DNA of 54,629 nucleotides. Origin: Oceanicaulis sp. BBD 1991-10. Lineage in GTDB: Bacteria; Pseudomonadota; Alphaproteobacteria; Caulobacterales; Maricaulaceae. This document shows positions 11,160 through 18,394 of the stretch, piece by piece; position 1 is the first letter of the stretch; the number at the start of each line of letters is the position of its first letter. The translations under genes were made by a program, and so were the position numbers. Location of the stretch: the NCBI GenBank assembly GCA_001657295.1, contig LYSW01000010.1:1-54629 (forward strand), read 5' to 3'. The notes beneath the pieces are model-generated. The model saw only the letters and a program-made list of their open reading frames with translations, had not been told where the DNA came from and did no database searches.

Positions 11160-11494
11160 GGCGGTATTTTCCCTCAAACAACGCGCCTTGTGAGTGGCGC
11201 TGACACGTCCCGCGGCGGGTTGTGTACCGATCTGCAAGCCGCACGCCAAGCAGCCCGCCTGCATTGGCGGTTCTGCGCCGTCGTCTCAGGCCGCGGTGAT
11301 GGGCGCCGAATACGGCGATTTGAAGGTGGGAAGTCATACGCTTTGGTCATCCTGACCTTGAGCCAGGACCCAGCCTTCCTGTCCTCCGACCCGTCCGGGT
11401 CGTCGGGCGCGACGACAGCCCCCTCACCCGGCTTCAACCGCTCGAGACCGTCGCTAAGCTCTTGCAGCGCCGGGGTTGAGAGAGCCGAGCGCCC
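11160..11494. other. Non-coding stretch upstream of tolQ
   Basis: No convincing gene. The interval is presumably the tolQ promoter region. It includes an imperfect palindrome around 11351-11372 (TCCTGACCTTGAGCCAGGA), of the kind seen in degenerate palindromic intergenic repeats. Open frames here are shadows of the repeat that follows. Confidence 0.4.
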
Positions 11495-11594
11495 CGAGCC
11501 CGCAGGGCTTGCAAGGCGAACAGCCGCCCGCAGCAAAGGTGAGCTTGCCCACCGAAAGCGAGGAACCGACCGCACGGAGGTGCGGGAGGACAGG
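11495..11594. repeat. Dispersed ~100-bp repeat, copy A
   Basis: This segment closely matches 43180-43278. The first ~50 bases differ at about two positions, and the second half is diverged but still alignable. It contains the small palindrome AGCCCGCAGGGCT. Here it lies between ybgC and tolQ and is non-coding. The second copy overlaps the 5' end of the Ada-like gene 31.7 kb away. Confidence 0.8.
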
Positions 11595-11605
11595 AAAGAA
11601 ACAGC

Positions 11606-12049
11606 CTATCGCGCCGCCGCCTCGACCGCGGCGATCACCGCCTTGGGCAAGCGCCGGGGCCGGCCGTCCAGATCAATGCAGGCCGCGTCCACTTCCGCGG
11701 CGAGCAACACCTCACCGCCGCGCAGCACGCGTTGCGCAAAGCTGATCCGCGCACCTTTCGCCTGTGTCACGCGCGTCTCGACCGTCAGCGCGTCATCAAT
11801 GCGCGCGGGGACCAGATACTCCGCGGAAATCTTGCGCACCGCAAAGCCCAGGGGCGGCTCGCCCTTGAGCAGATCCGCATGCGCGATCCCGGCCGATCGC
11901 AGCGCGTCGGTCCGCCCCCGCTCCAGGAATTTCAGATAGTTGGCGTAGTAGACAACGCCGGTGAAGTCGGTGTCCTCATAATAGACGCGGACAGGGAGGC
12001 GGTGGACGCCGGAGATCCAGGCGCCGGAGGTGGGGGCGGGTGTGGTCAT
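11606..12049 (-). CDS. ybgC: Tol-Pal-associated acyl-CoA thioesterase YbgC
   Basis: Cytoplasmic hotdog-fold thioesterase acting on short or long acyl-CoA/ACP; always found with the tol genes although its role there is not settled. 147 residues. The N-terminal signature YYEDTDFTGVVYYANYLKFL holds the catalytic Asp of the 4-hydroxybenzoyl-CoA thioesterase family, followed by the helix RGRTDALRSAGI. It stands at the head of the tol cluster, 25 nt after the TPR gene stop. Confidence 0.94.
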   Translation of the reverse strand: MTTPAPTSGAWISGVHRLPVRVYYEDTDFTGVVYYANYLKFLERGRTDALRSAGIAHADLLKGEPPLGFAVRKISAEYLVPARIDDALTVETRVTQAKGARISFAQRVLRGGEVLLAAEVDAACIDLDGRPRRLPKAVIAAVEAAAR

Positions 12050-12073
12050 GCGAGTGGGATAGCGGGCGGCAGG

Positions 12074-13423
12074 CTATTCGCCAAGATCAGCCTTTAGCCC
12101 ATTATACATCTCGCGATCTCTCGGCGCGAGCCGTCGGGTCTCGACGAGCTGGTGAAGCAGGTCGAAAGCCTGTCGCTTCTGCGCGTCAGCATCTTCCTCG
12201 CCAAGATCAGCAATCATGAGCCGAACCACGGCGATGAAGCGCGGCCAATCTGAGTTGGTCGGATCGCGCCCGGCCAACTCGTGGGCGATCTCAAGCTCCT
12301 GCTCCCAATTCTTACGCGCCGCGTCGCGATCCCCAGTATTAAGCGCCACCATCCCAACGCGCTCGTGGCTGATCGCCAAGTCCCGGCGCGCAGACGCGCT
12401 CGACGGGTCCGACGCGCTCAGGGCGCGGCCAATCTCAAGGCTCTCCTCATAATGCCCCCGCGCCGCCGCCAGATCGCCCTCGGCCACCGCAACATCACCA
12501 AGCTTGTTCAGGCTCACCGACACATCCCGGCGCGCAGACGCGCTCGACGGGTCCGACGCGCTCAGGGCGCGGTCGATCTCAAGGCTCTCCTCATAATGCC
12601 CCCGCGCCGCCGCCAGATCGCCCTCGGCCCGAGCGACATCACCAAGACCATCGTGCAACGCGGCATGATCGCGGTCCGACACAGCGTCGGGATGCAGCGC
12701 GGTTTCCAAGAATCGGCGCGCGCGGTGTAGATCGCCACAGGTCTGCGCCAGGCGCGCAGCGTAGATCGTCGCCCAGACATCGGAGGGATTGAGCTGCACG
12801 ACTTTTTCAAAGGCCTTTAGAGCCCTGGCAGAATCGACCTCGTAGGCAAGTAAACCGATCCGAAGCCAAGCCGCCGCAGCATTGGCGCGTTTGTCTTCCG
12901 TCTCGGCCTGCGCCTGAAGCGCTGCACTCTCAAGCTCGCGGGCCTCTATTTCGAGTCGTTTAAAGGCCGCGCCGGTGTCGCCTTCCTCAATATTCTCAAC
13001 AATCTCCTGCTCGTCTGGATCATCAAGCAGGTCTTCGACCGCTTCCTCTCGTGCTTCCTGCAACTGTTGCTCGTTGGGCTCAGCTGCCGCGGTGGGGTCG
13101 ATCTTTATGCCGAGAACCTCAAAAAGTCGGGACTTCGCCGCCTCTCGTTCGGTGAGCGACAGCGATTCATCCTGGACAAGGTCTCGCAGTATCGAAGTCG
13201 TTCCAGGGTCGAGAGGCGGCGGGGGTGAGGGCGGAGCGCCATCATTTTCTGGCGGGGGATCATTCTGACCGCGACGCGGCTGTCCGAGGTCTCGCAGAGC
13301 CCGAAGCATCTCACCCAGCTTCTTAAAGACATCTGTGAAGGCCACCAACAGGGCCGTCAATCCGCCCAGCACGGTAAGGATAACGGTGACGACCGTCTCA
13401 ATTCCCAAACCTTCAAAGCTCAC
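12074..13423 (-). CDS. TPR-repeat protein with N-terminal membrane anchor
   Basis: I do not recognise a named family. 449 residues: one N-terminal TM (IETVVTVILTVLGGLTALLVAF), a Pro/Asp-rich linker, an acidic helical region (~85-165), then TPR units (~180-430). Two successive 48-residue units (GDVAxAEGDLAAARGHYEESLEI...) are almost identical in protein and DNA. The layout resembles scaffold proteins with a membrane tether and cytoplasmic TPRs. Start: GTG at 13423, 9 nt after AAGGGG; a TTG at 13441 is also possible but lies on that putative ribosome binding site. It sits between ruvB and ybgC, which are usually adjacent, and its base composition looks less GC-biased than its neighbours, so it may be an insertion. 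Confidence 0.75.
   Translation of the reverse strand: MSFEGLGIETVVTVILTVLGGLTALLVAFTDVFKKLGEMLRALRDLGQPRRGQNDPPPENDGAPPSPPPPLDPGTTSILRDLVQDESLSLTEREAAKSRLFEVLGIKIDPTAAAEPNEQQLQEAREEAVEDLLDDPDEQEIVENIEEGDTGAAFKRLEIEARELESAALQAQAETEDKRANAAAAWLRIGLLAYEVDSARALKAFEKVVQLNPSDVWATIYAARLAQTCGDLHRARRFLETALHPDAVSDRDHAALHDGLGDVARAEGDLAAARGHYEESLEIDRALSASDPSSASARRDVSVSLNKLGDVAVAEGDLAAARGHYEESLEIGRALSASDPSSASARRDLAISHERVGMVALNTGDRDAARKNWEQELEIAHELAGRDPTNSDWPRFIAVVRLMIADLGEEDADAQKRQAFDLLHQLVETRRLAPRDREMYNGLKADLGE
12381..12632. repeat. Intragenic 144-bp tandem repeat (TPR units)
   Basis: Copies begin at 12381 and 12525 (period 144 bp = 48 codons). The first ~105 bases of the two copies differ at two positions, after which similarity fades. 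The near identity at synonymous sites points to a recent in-frame duplication of a TPR unit. Confidence 0.85.
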
Positions 13424-13487
13424 CGGCCCACGCCCCTTCAATCTATTCGGGTAGTGAAGCCCAAGGCTGCAAGGCGCTCAACCGCTT

Positions 13488-14510
13488 CTAGTCAAACAAC
13501 CCCGCGTCCGCCCCGCGCGGCGGCTCCAGCCCAAGATGGCTCCACGCTCTGGGCGCCGCGATGCGGCCGCGGGGGGTGCGCTGGATGAAGCCCTGCTGGA
13601 TCAGGAAGGGTTCGACGACGTCTTCCAGAGCGTCGCGCGCTTCCGCGCAAGCCGCCGCCAGCGTGTCGAGGCCGGCCGGGCCGCCGGCGAAGCCTTCGAT
13701 GAGGACTTTGAGATAGCGCCGGTCCAGGCTGTCGAGGCCGACGGCGTCGACCTCCAGCCGCTTCAATGCGGCGTCGGCGACCGCGCGATCAATCTCCGGC
13801 GCGCCGTCGGCTTCGGCGAAATCGCGCACCCGGCGCAAGAGACGCCCGGCGACGCGCGGCGTGCCGCGGGCGCGTTTGGCGATCTCGGCGGCGCCGTCTT
13901 CGCTCATCGGCGCGCCCAGCTTGCGGGCGCCGCGCGCGACAATGCTGGCGAGCTCGGCGGTGTCGTAAAACTCCAGGCGCACCGGCACGCCGAAACGGTC
14001 GCGCAAGGGCGTGGCGAGCAAGCCCGCCCGCGTGGTCGCGCCCACCAGGGTGAAGGGCGGCAGATCGATGCGAACGGTGCGCGCGCTCGGCCCCTCCCCG
14101 ATCACCAGATCGAGGGCGAAATCCTCCATCGCCGGATAGAGGATCTCCTCGACCGCCGGCAACAGGCGGTGAATTTCATCAATGAAGAGGACGTCGCGCT
14201 CCTCCAGATTGGTCAGGATCGCGGCGAGATCGCCGGCCTTGGCGATCACCGGGCCGGAGGTGGCCCGGAAATTGACGCCCAATTCCTTGGCCACGATCTG
14301 CGCCAGCGTCGTCTTGCCAAGGCCGGGCGGGCCGGACAGCAGGACATGATCGAGCGCTTCATTGCGGCGGCCGGCGGCGCTGACGAAGACTTTGAGGTTC
14401 TCGATGGCGGCCTTCTGACCGACGAAATCGTCGAAGGATAAAGGCCGCAACGCCTTGTCGCGCGTGTCGCCGGGGGCTGCATCGGCGGAGATGAGGCGGT
14501 CTTCGGTCAT
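13488..14510 (-). CDS. ruvB: Holliday junction branch migration ATPase RuvB
   Basis: Hexameric AAA+ motor that, with RuvA, drives branch migration. 340 residues: N-terminal [16 protein letters not shown], Walker A GPPGLGKT (~60-67), Walker B DEIHRL, sensor region [18 protein letters not shown], and a C-terminal winged helix ending IQRTPRGR. It follows ruvA but is separated from it by 172 nt containing a palindromic element. In alphaproteobacteria ruvC-ruvA-ruvB normally form one operon. Confidence 0.98.
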   Translation of the reverse strand: MTEDRLISADAAPGDTRDKALRPLSFDDFVGQKAAIENLKVFVSAAGRRNEALDHVLLSGPPGLGKTTLAQIVAKELGVNFRATSGPVIAKAGDLAAILTNLEERDVLFIDEIHRLLPAVEEILYPAMEDFALDLVIGEGPSARTVRIDLPPFTLVGATTRAGLLATPLRDRFGVPVRLEFYDTAELASIVARGARKLGAPMSEDGAAEIAKRARGTPRVAGRLLRRVRDFAEADGAPEIDRAVADAALKRLEVDAVGLDSLDRRYLKVLIEGFAGGPAGLDTLAAACAEARDALEDVVEPFLIQQGFIQRTPRGRIAAPRAWSHLGLEPPRGADAGLFD

Positions 14511-14537
14511 GAGACGTCACCGCCATATTCGCAGGCA

Positions 14538-14663
14538 GGTGTCCTCCCCTGCTTGCGGGGGAGGCGCCTGCGAAGCGGGCGGAGGGGGCGGAGGGGGCTA
14601 GCAGCGCTGCAAAGCCCCCCTCGTCCCTTCGGGACACTCCCCCCGCAAGCAGGGGGAGACACC
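14538..14663. repeat. Palindromic MITE/REP-like element between ruvA and ruvB
   Basis: Near-perfect ~25-bp terminal inverted repeats (GGTGTCCTCCCCTGCTTGCG at 14538 against its complement ending at 14663) enclose a second inverted repeat (GGGGGCT ... AGCCCCC, ~14594-14618). No open frame resembling a transposase. The structure would fold into one long hairpin in the ruvCAB transcript. Confidence 0.8.
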
Positions 14664-14682
14664 ACGGCGACGCAGAAGGCGC

Positions 14683-15315
14683 TCACCGCGCCAGCTCTTT
14701 CAGCGAGGCTTTGATCAGCGCGCCCTCGCCGGCGTCTTCGCCCAGCTCCGTCAGCGCGGAGGCGCAGGCGCGGCGCGCATCGCTCTCGCCATAGCCCAGA
14801 TTGATCAGCGCGGAGACCGCCGCTTCGCGCGCGCCGCCGCCTGAAGCCGGCGGGGCGGCTGGCGTACCCAAAGCGATGTTGAGCGCCGCGGCGCCGCCGG
14901 AAAGGGTCCGGCCCAATGGCGGCGGCTTGTCTTTGAGCTCGGTGGCGATGCGCTGGGCGAGCTTCTTGCCGACGCCTTTGGCGCGTTCAAAAGCCGAGGC
15001 GTCGCCCAGCGCGGCTGCGCTTTCCACCTCGGCGGGGCCCAGCGCGTCCAGCAGCGCCAGCGCATGCTTGGCGCCGACGCCCTGCACCGATTGCAAGCGG
15101 ACGAACCAGGCGCGTTCGGCCTCCGCCAGGAAGCCGAACAGCTTGAACTGGTCCTCGCGCACATAGGTTTCGATATGAAGGCTGGCGTCCGCTCCAGCCT
15201 CCAGCCTGGCGAGCGTGCGCGATCCGGCATGGACCAGATAGCCCACGCCATTGACGTCGATGACGGCCTCGTCTTCCCCGACGCTGTCAACGACGCCTTT
15301 GAGCTTGCCGATCAT
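14683..15315 (-). CDS. ruvA: Holliday junction DNA-binding protein RuvA
   Basis: Tetrameric junction-binding subunit that loads RuvB. 210 residues: N-terminal OB fold (MIGKLKGVVDSVGEDEAVIDVNGVGYLV), helix-hairpin-helix region (LQSVQGVGAKHALALLDAL and FERAKGVGKKLAQRIATELK), flexible linker, and a C-terminal domain III (SALINLGYGESDARRA) that contacts RuvB. Its start overlaps the ruvC stop by 4 nt. Confidence 0.98.
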   Translation of the reverse strand: MIGKLKGVVDSVGEDEAVIDVNGVGYLVHAGSRTLARLEAGADASLHIETYVREDQFKLFGFLAEAERAWFVRLQSVQGVGAKHALALLDALGPAEVESAAALGDASAFERAKGVGKKLAQRIATELKDKPPPLGRTLSGGAAALNIALGTPAAPPASGGGAREAAVSALINLGYGESDARRACASALTELGEDAGEGALIKASLKELAR

Positions 15316-15806
15316 GAGGCGAGCCTTTGCGCGCTGCGATGGTTGGCGTGGCAGATGGCGATGGCGAGCGCATCGGCGTCATCGGCGGCCGCGGTCGCGC
15401 CGGGCAGCAGCACGGCGATCATGGCGGCGACTTGCGCTTTGTCGGCGCCGCCGGTGCCCACGACCGCCTTCTTGACCAGGCGCGGCGCATACTCGCCTAC
15501 CGGAAGCCCGGCGCGCGCCGGCGCCAGCATGGCGGCCGCCCGGGCCTGACCCAGCTTAAGCGCCGTGCCCGGATTGGCCGAGACGAATTGATCTTCGATG
15601 GCCGCTTCCTGGGGCTGGTGCTCGTCGAGCAAGGCTTCGACGGCGTCGTGAATGAAACACAGCCGGCGCGCCATCGCGTCCTTCGCCGGCGCCTTGATCA
15701 CGCCGTGGCCGATCAGGGACAAACGGCTTCCGGCCTGCTCGATCACGCCCCAGCCGGTGGCGTTGAGCCCAGGGTCGATGCCCAGAATGCGAATCGCGCG
15801 CGTCAT
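15312..15806 (-). CDS. ruvC: Holliday junction resolvase RuvC
   Basis: Endonuclease that cleaves four-way junctions. About 164 residues. Acidic catalytic residues visible: Asp in ILGIDPGLNATGWG, Glu in AAIEDQF, and the Asp pair in AAADDADALAIAICH. I use the ATG at 15806 (MTRAIRILGIDPG); the open frame extends nine codons further upstream without conservation. It heads the ruvCAB operon and overlaps ruvA by 4 nt. Confidence 0.97.
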   Translation of the reverse strand: MTRAIRILGIDPGLNATGWGVIEQAGSRLSLIGHGVIKAPAKDAMARRLCFIHDAVEALLDEHQPQEAAIEDQFVSANPGTALKLGQARAAAMLAPARAGLPVGEYAPRLVKKAVVGTGGADKAQVAAMIAVLLPGATAAADDADALAIAICHANHRSAQRLAS

Positions 15807-15992
15807 GACGTCAGCATAGCCGCTTTGGATCAAAGAACGACCGGGCCAGGCATCGGCTTATTCTCCTTTCCTGTCGATCGGGATTTCTCCTGTCCTCGGC
15901 CACGCCCGTCCAGTCAGGCGCGAGGACCGCCCGGCCCGCCTCGCCGACGACGAGGACGCCATGGACCGGACGGCCGGGAGCCCGGGCGACGC

Positions 15993-16250
15993 CTATCGAT
16001 TGTCCGGCTGGCTACGCACCAATTCCAGGCCCCGGCGCGTGATGCGGTAAGGCCCGCCGCTGTGTGAAGCGATGGCGCGCTTGGCTTTCAGCTTGCGGAA
16101 CAGGCGCGGCGCGATGGCCGGCAGGCGCCAGCCCTCACGCGTGAAGCCTTCGACGTTGAGAATACGGCCCGCGCTGGTCTTGCTCACCGCCAGGCGTCCG
16201 CCTTGAGCGAGCACGTGAAGCACGCGCTGCTCGTCCTTTGAAATGTCCAC
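15993..16250 (-). CDS. yjhX: YjhX-family (UPF0386) protein
   Basis: 85 residues that match the YjhX family nearly end to end: N-terminal MDISKDEQRVLHVLAQGG, central GRILNVEGFTREGW, and C-terminal PYRITRRGLELVRSQPDNR. It looks like a small winged-helix fold. In E. coli YjhX is described as a topoisomerase-inhibiting toxin paired with YjhQ. No acetyltransferase-like YjhQ partner is adjacent here, and the gene stands alone between ruvC and a plus-strand lipoprotein gene, so the toxin role is doubtful in this setting. Confidence 0.85.
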   Translation of the reverse strand: MDISKDEQRVLHVLAQGGRLAVSKTSAGRILNVEGFTREGWRLPAIAPRLFRKLKAKRAIASHSGGPYRITRRGLELVRSQPDNR

Positions 16251-16304
16251 TGATCATTGTCCGGTCTTCGGCCGCAGCGCTGGGCGCTACGGGCATGCGC
16301 AAAC

Positions 16305-16373
16305 GGGCCGCTCTTAGAGCGGCCGGCTCGGTGATGCGCCTCGCCGGGTCAGTCTTAAGCTGACGGGCGAGGC
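16305..16373. other. Two tandem strong hairpins in an intergenic region
   Basis: Within the 287-nt gap between yjhX and the repeat lipoprotein gene lie two hairpins. The first is 8 bp (16306-16313 with 16317-16324, loop TTA). The second has an 8-bp outer stem (16338-16345 with 16366-16373) and a 5-bp inner stem (16348-16352 with 16360-16364). No T-tract follows on either strand. They could be a leader structure of the downstream pair, a small RNA, or a palindromic repeat. Confidence 0.45.
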
Positions 16374-16537
16374 CCTAACGGGTCTCTGACTGAGAATACG
16401 TCATATGCCGGGCGTCATACCGCAAAGCGCAAGCGCTGTCAGCGCCCTTGCGCCAAAGACCGCGGTCTTTCGGTTCAGCTGGCGTTCATCGCCTAATCCC
16501 CATAGACTGTTGGGATAAGGACGAAGGGGACACGTCC

Positions 16538-17209
16538 ATGACCAAGATGCGAAAGCTTTCAAGACGATCCTTCCTCGCCCGCGTCGCCGGAGCGGGGGTC
16601 GCGGTGGGTTCGGCCGCGCTGACAGGCTGCGCGACCACAGGCGTCACCGATGCTGACTCCGGGCCCTATGCCGACCCGGTCGGCGGAGGGCGGGGCGGAC
16701 GCGGGGCGCGCGGCTGCACGGACTCCGACGGCGGCGTCTACGCGGACCCGGCGGGCGGCGGGCGCCATTGCAGCGCCACCGGGATCACCGACGCGGACAG
16801 CGGCGCCTATGCCGATCCGGCGGGCGGCGGGCGCGGCGGGGGATATAATCAGCGCGGCTGCACCGACGCCGACAGCGGCGTTTACGCGGATCCCGGCGGG
16901 CAGGGCCGCAATTGTCATGGTCAGGGCTATACCGGATACACCGACCGCGATTCCGGCCAATACGCCGATGCGAGCGGCTATGGCCGGCGCGGCGGACAAG
17001 GCGCGCGCAATTGCACGGATTCCGACAGCGGCCGTTACGCCGACCCGGGCGGCCAGGGCCGCAATTGCGGCTATGGCCGCACCGGCGTGACGGATTCAGA
17101 TTCCGGTCCTTACGCCGACCAGGCCGGTTATGGCCGAGGCGGGCGAAACTGCAGCGACTCCGATAGCGGGGTTTACGCCGATCCGGGCGGTCAGGGCCGG
17201 CGCTGCTGA
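16538..17209 (+). CDS. Tat-exported lipoprotein with eight Asp/Gly/Cys repeats
   Basis: Not a family I can name. 223 residues: a twin-arginine signal (KLSRRSFLARVAG, R9-R10) merges into a lipobox LTGC with Cys31, so the mature protein should be lipid-anchored outside the cytoplasm. From residue 37 to the end the protein consists of eight ~23-residue repeats with consensus (T/S)D-x-D-(S/G)-G-x-YADP-x-G-x-GR. Each even-numbered repeat is bracketed by cysteines (C just before TD and after GR-x), giving four two-repeat units. The D-x-D-x-G pattern could bind calcium or be modified; the paired cysteines could form disulfides. Repeats differ at synonymous sites, suggesting selection on the protein rather than recent copying. 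AAGGGGA lies 7 nt before the ATG. A JmjC oxygenase starts 9 nt downstream. Confidence 0.85.
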   Translation: MTKMRKLSRRSFLARVAGAGVAVGSAALTGCATTGVTDADSGPYADPVGGGRGGRGARGCTDSDGGVYADPAGGGRHCSATGITDADSGAYADPAGGGRGGGYNQRGCTDADSGVYADPGGQGRNCHGQGYTGYTDRDSGQYADASGYGRRGGQGARNCTDSDSGRYADPGGQGRNCGYGRTGVTDSDSGPYADQAGYGRGGRNCSDSDSGVYADPGGQGRRC

Positions 17210-17218
17210 CACGGCGCG

Positions 17219-18394
17219 ATGACGTCCCGTTTTGATCCCGAGACGGGCCTTGTCGGCCTGCTGTCGCCGGTGAGCGAAGACGTCTTCTTCGCCACGCACT
17301 GGGAGCGCGCGCCGCTCCATGTGACGGGGCGGGGCCGGAAAGACTTCACCGGCCTGGTTTCGACCGCGCGCATGGATGCGCTGCTGGCCGAGCAGGTCTT
17401 TGACGGCGACAGCCTGTCCATGGCGCGCACCGAGCCGCGCCTGAGCGCGGAAGCCTATCTGACCGAAAACGGCTTTGCGGATCGCGGCCTGGTCGCGCGG
17501 GCCTTTCAGCAGGGCGCCACGCTGATCCTGCCGCAGCTTCAGCGGCGCGAACGGCCGCTGGCGGCGCTGTGCCGGGGGCTTGAGCAGCGCTTCTCCCACG
17601 CCGTGCAGACCAATATCTATCTCACCCCGCCCAACGCCCAGGGCTTTCAGACCCATTACGACACCCATGACGTGCTGATCCTGCAGGTGGAGGGCCGCAA
17701 GCGCTGGCGGCTCTATGACACGCCCGTCGGCGCGCCGTTTCGCGGCGAGGGTTTCACGCCCGACGCGGTGGCGGCGGGCGAAATCACCGCGGAGCTCGTG
17801 ATGGAGCCGGGCGACGTGCTCTACGTGCCGCGCGGCCTGATGCATGACGCCATCAACGCCGACGAAGACGGGCCGAGCCTGCATATCACCACTGGCATCC
17901 TGGTGCGCACCTGGGCGGATTTCCTGCTCGAAGCGGTGTCTGAAACCGCGCTGAAATCACCGGCCTTGCGCGCCGCCTTGCCGCCGGGCTTTGCGGCGAT
18001 GGAGGCCGGCGCGTTGCAGCCTCAGTTTGACGCTGCGATCGAGGCCGTGCGCGACGGCGCGGATGTCGAGGCCGTGCTCGCCCTGTTCTCCGACCGCTTC
18101 GTGACCACGCGTCAGGCCGACACCGCCGGCGCGATCACGCTGGGCGCCCCGGGCGAGGCCGTCTGCGTGCGGCGTCGGGCCGGCATTCCGCTGCACCTGG
18201 CCGAAGACGGCGATCACATCGCCCTGGTGGCCCCGGGCGGGCCGCTGACTTTCGACGCCCCGGCTGAAGACGCGCTTTCCCGCTTCATCGACGGCGAGAC
18301 GATCAGCGCGGCGGATTTTGAGGCGCTCGGCGAAGACAAGGCCCGCGACGCGATTGCGAGGCTGATCGCATTCGGCGCGGCGCAGGCGGATTAG
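17219..18394 (+). CDS. JmjC/cupin 2-oxoglutarate oxygenase (YcfD/RoxA-like)
   Basis: Predicted Fe(II)/2-oxoglutarate-dependent hydroxylase of the Cupin_4/JmjC type, the family of the ribosomal arginine hydroxylase YcfD and the NO66/MINA enzymes. 391 residues. Iron ligands are visible as H146-x-D148 in FQTHYDTHD and His209 in [11 protein letters not shown]. The [18 protein letters not shown] stretch after the HxD is typical of the group. A C-terminal ~150-residue region probably forms the dimerisation/winged-helix part. Only 9 nt separate it from the repeat lipoprotein gene, so the two are most likely co-transcribed and perhaps coupled. Its target may be that protein (inference) or a ribosomal protein as in the family. 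Its stop overlaps the convergent tkt stop by 4 nt. Confidence 0.88.
   Translation: MTSRFDPETGLVGLLSPVSEDVFFATHWERAPLHVTGRGRKDFTGLVSTARMDALLAEQVFDGDSLSMARTEPRLSAEAYLTENGFADRGLVARAFQQGATLILPQLQRRERPLAALCRGLEQRFSHAVQTNIYLTPPNAQGFQTHYDTHDVLILQVEGRKRWRLYDTPVGAPFRGEGFTPDAVAAGEITAELVMEPGDVLYVPRGLMHDAINADEDGPSLHITTGILVRTWADFLLEAVSETALKSPALRAALPPGFAAMEAGALQPQFDAAIEAVRDGADVEAVLALFSDRFVTTRQADTAGAITLGAPGEAVCVRRRAGIPLHLAEDGDHIALVAPGGPLTFDAPAEDALSRFIDGETISAADFEALGEDKARDAIARLIAFGAAQAD

Noticed and set aside
11174-11575. Minus-strand frame covering the dispersed repeat between tolQ and ybgC
   Set aside because: Its N-terminal part is only the translated repeat; no other coding evidence.
10017-11939. 640-codon plus-strand frame opposite tolR, tolQ and ybgC
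   Set aside because: Runs through three conserved genes and the dispersed repeat; low-complexity composition.
16560-17200. The repeat lipoprotein array as a CRISPR or DNA-level repeat
   Set aside because: Repeats are conserved in amino acids but vary in codons, have no spacer structure, and sit in one open frame with a Tat signal.
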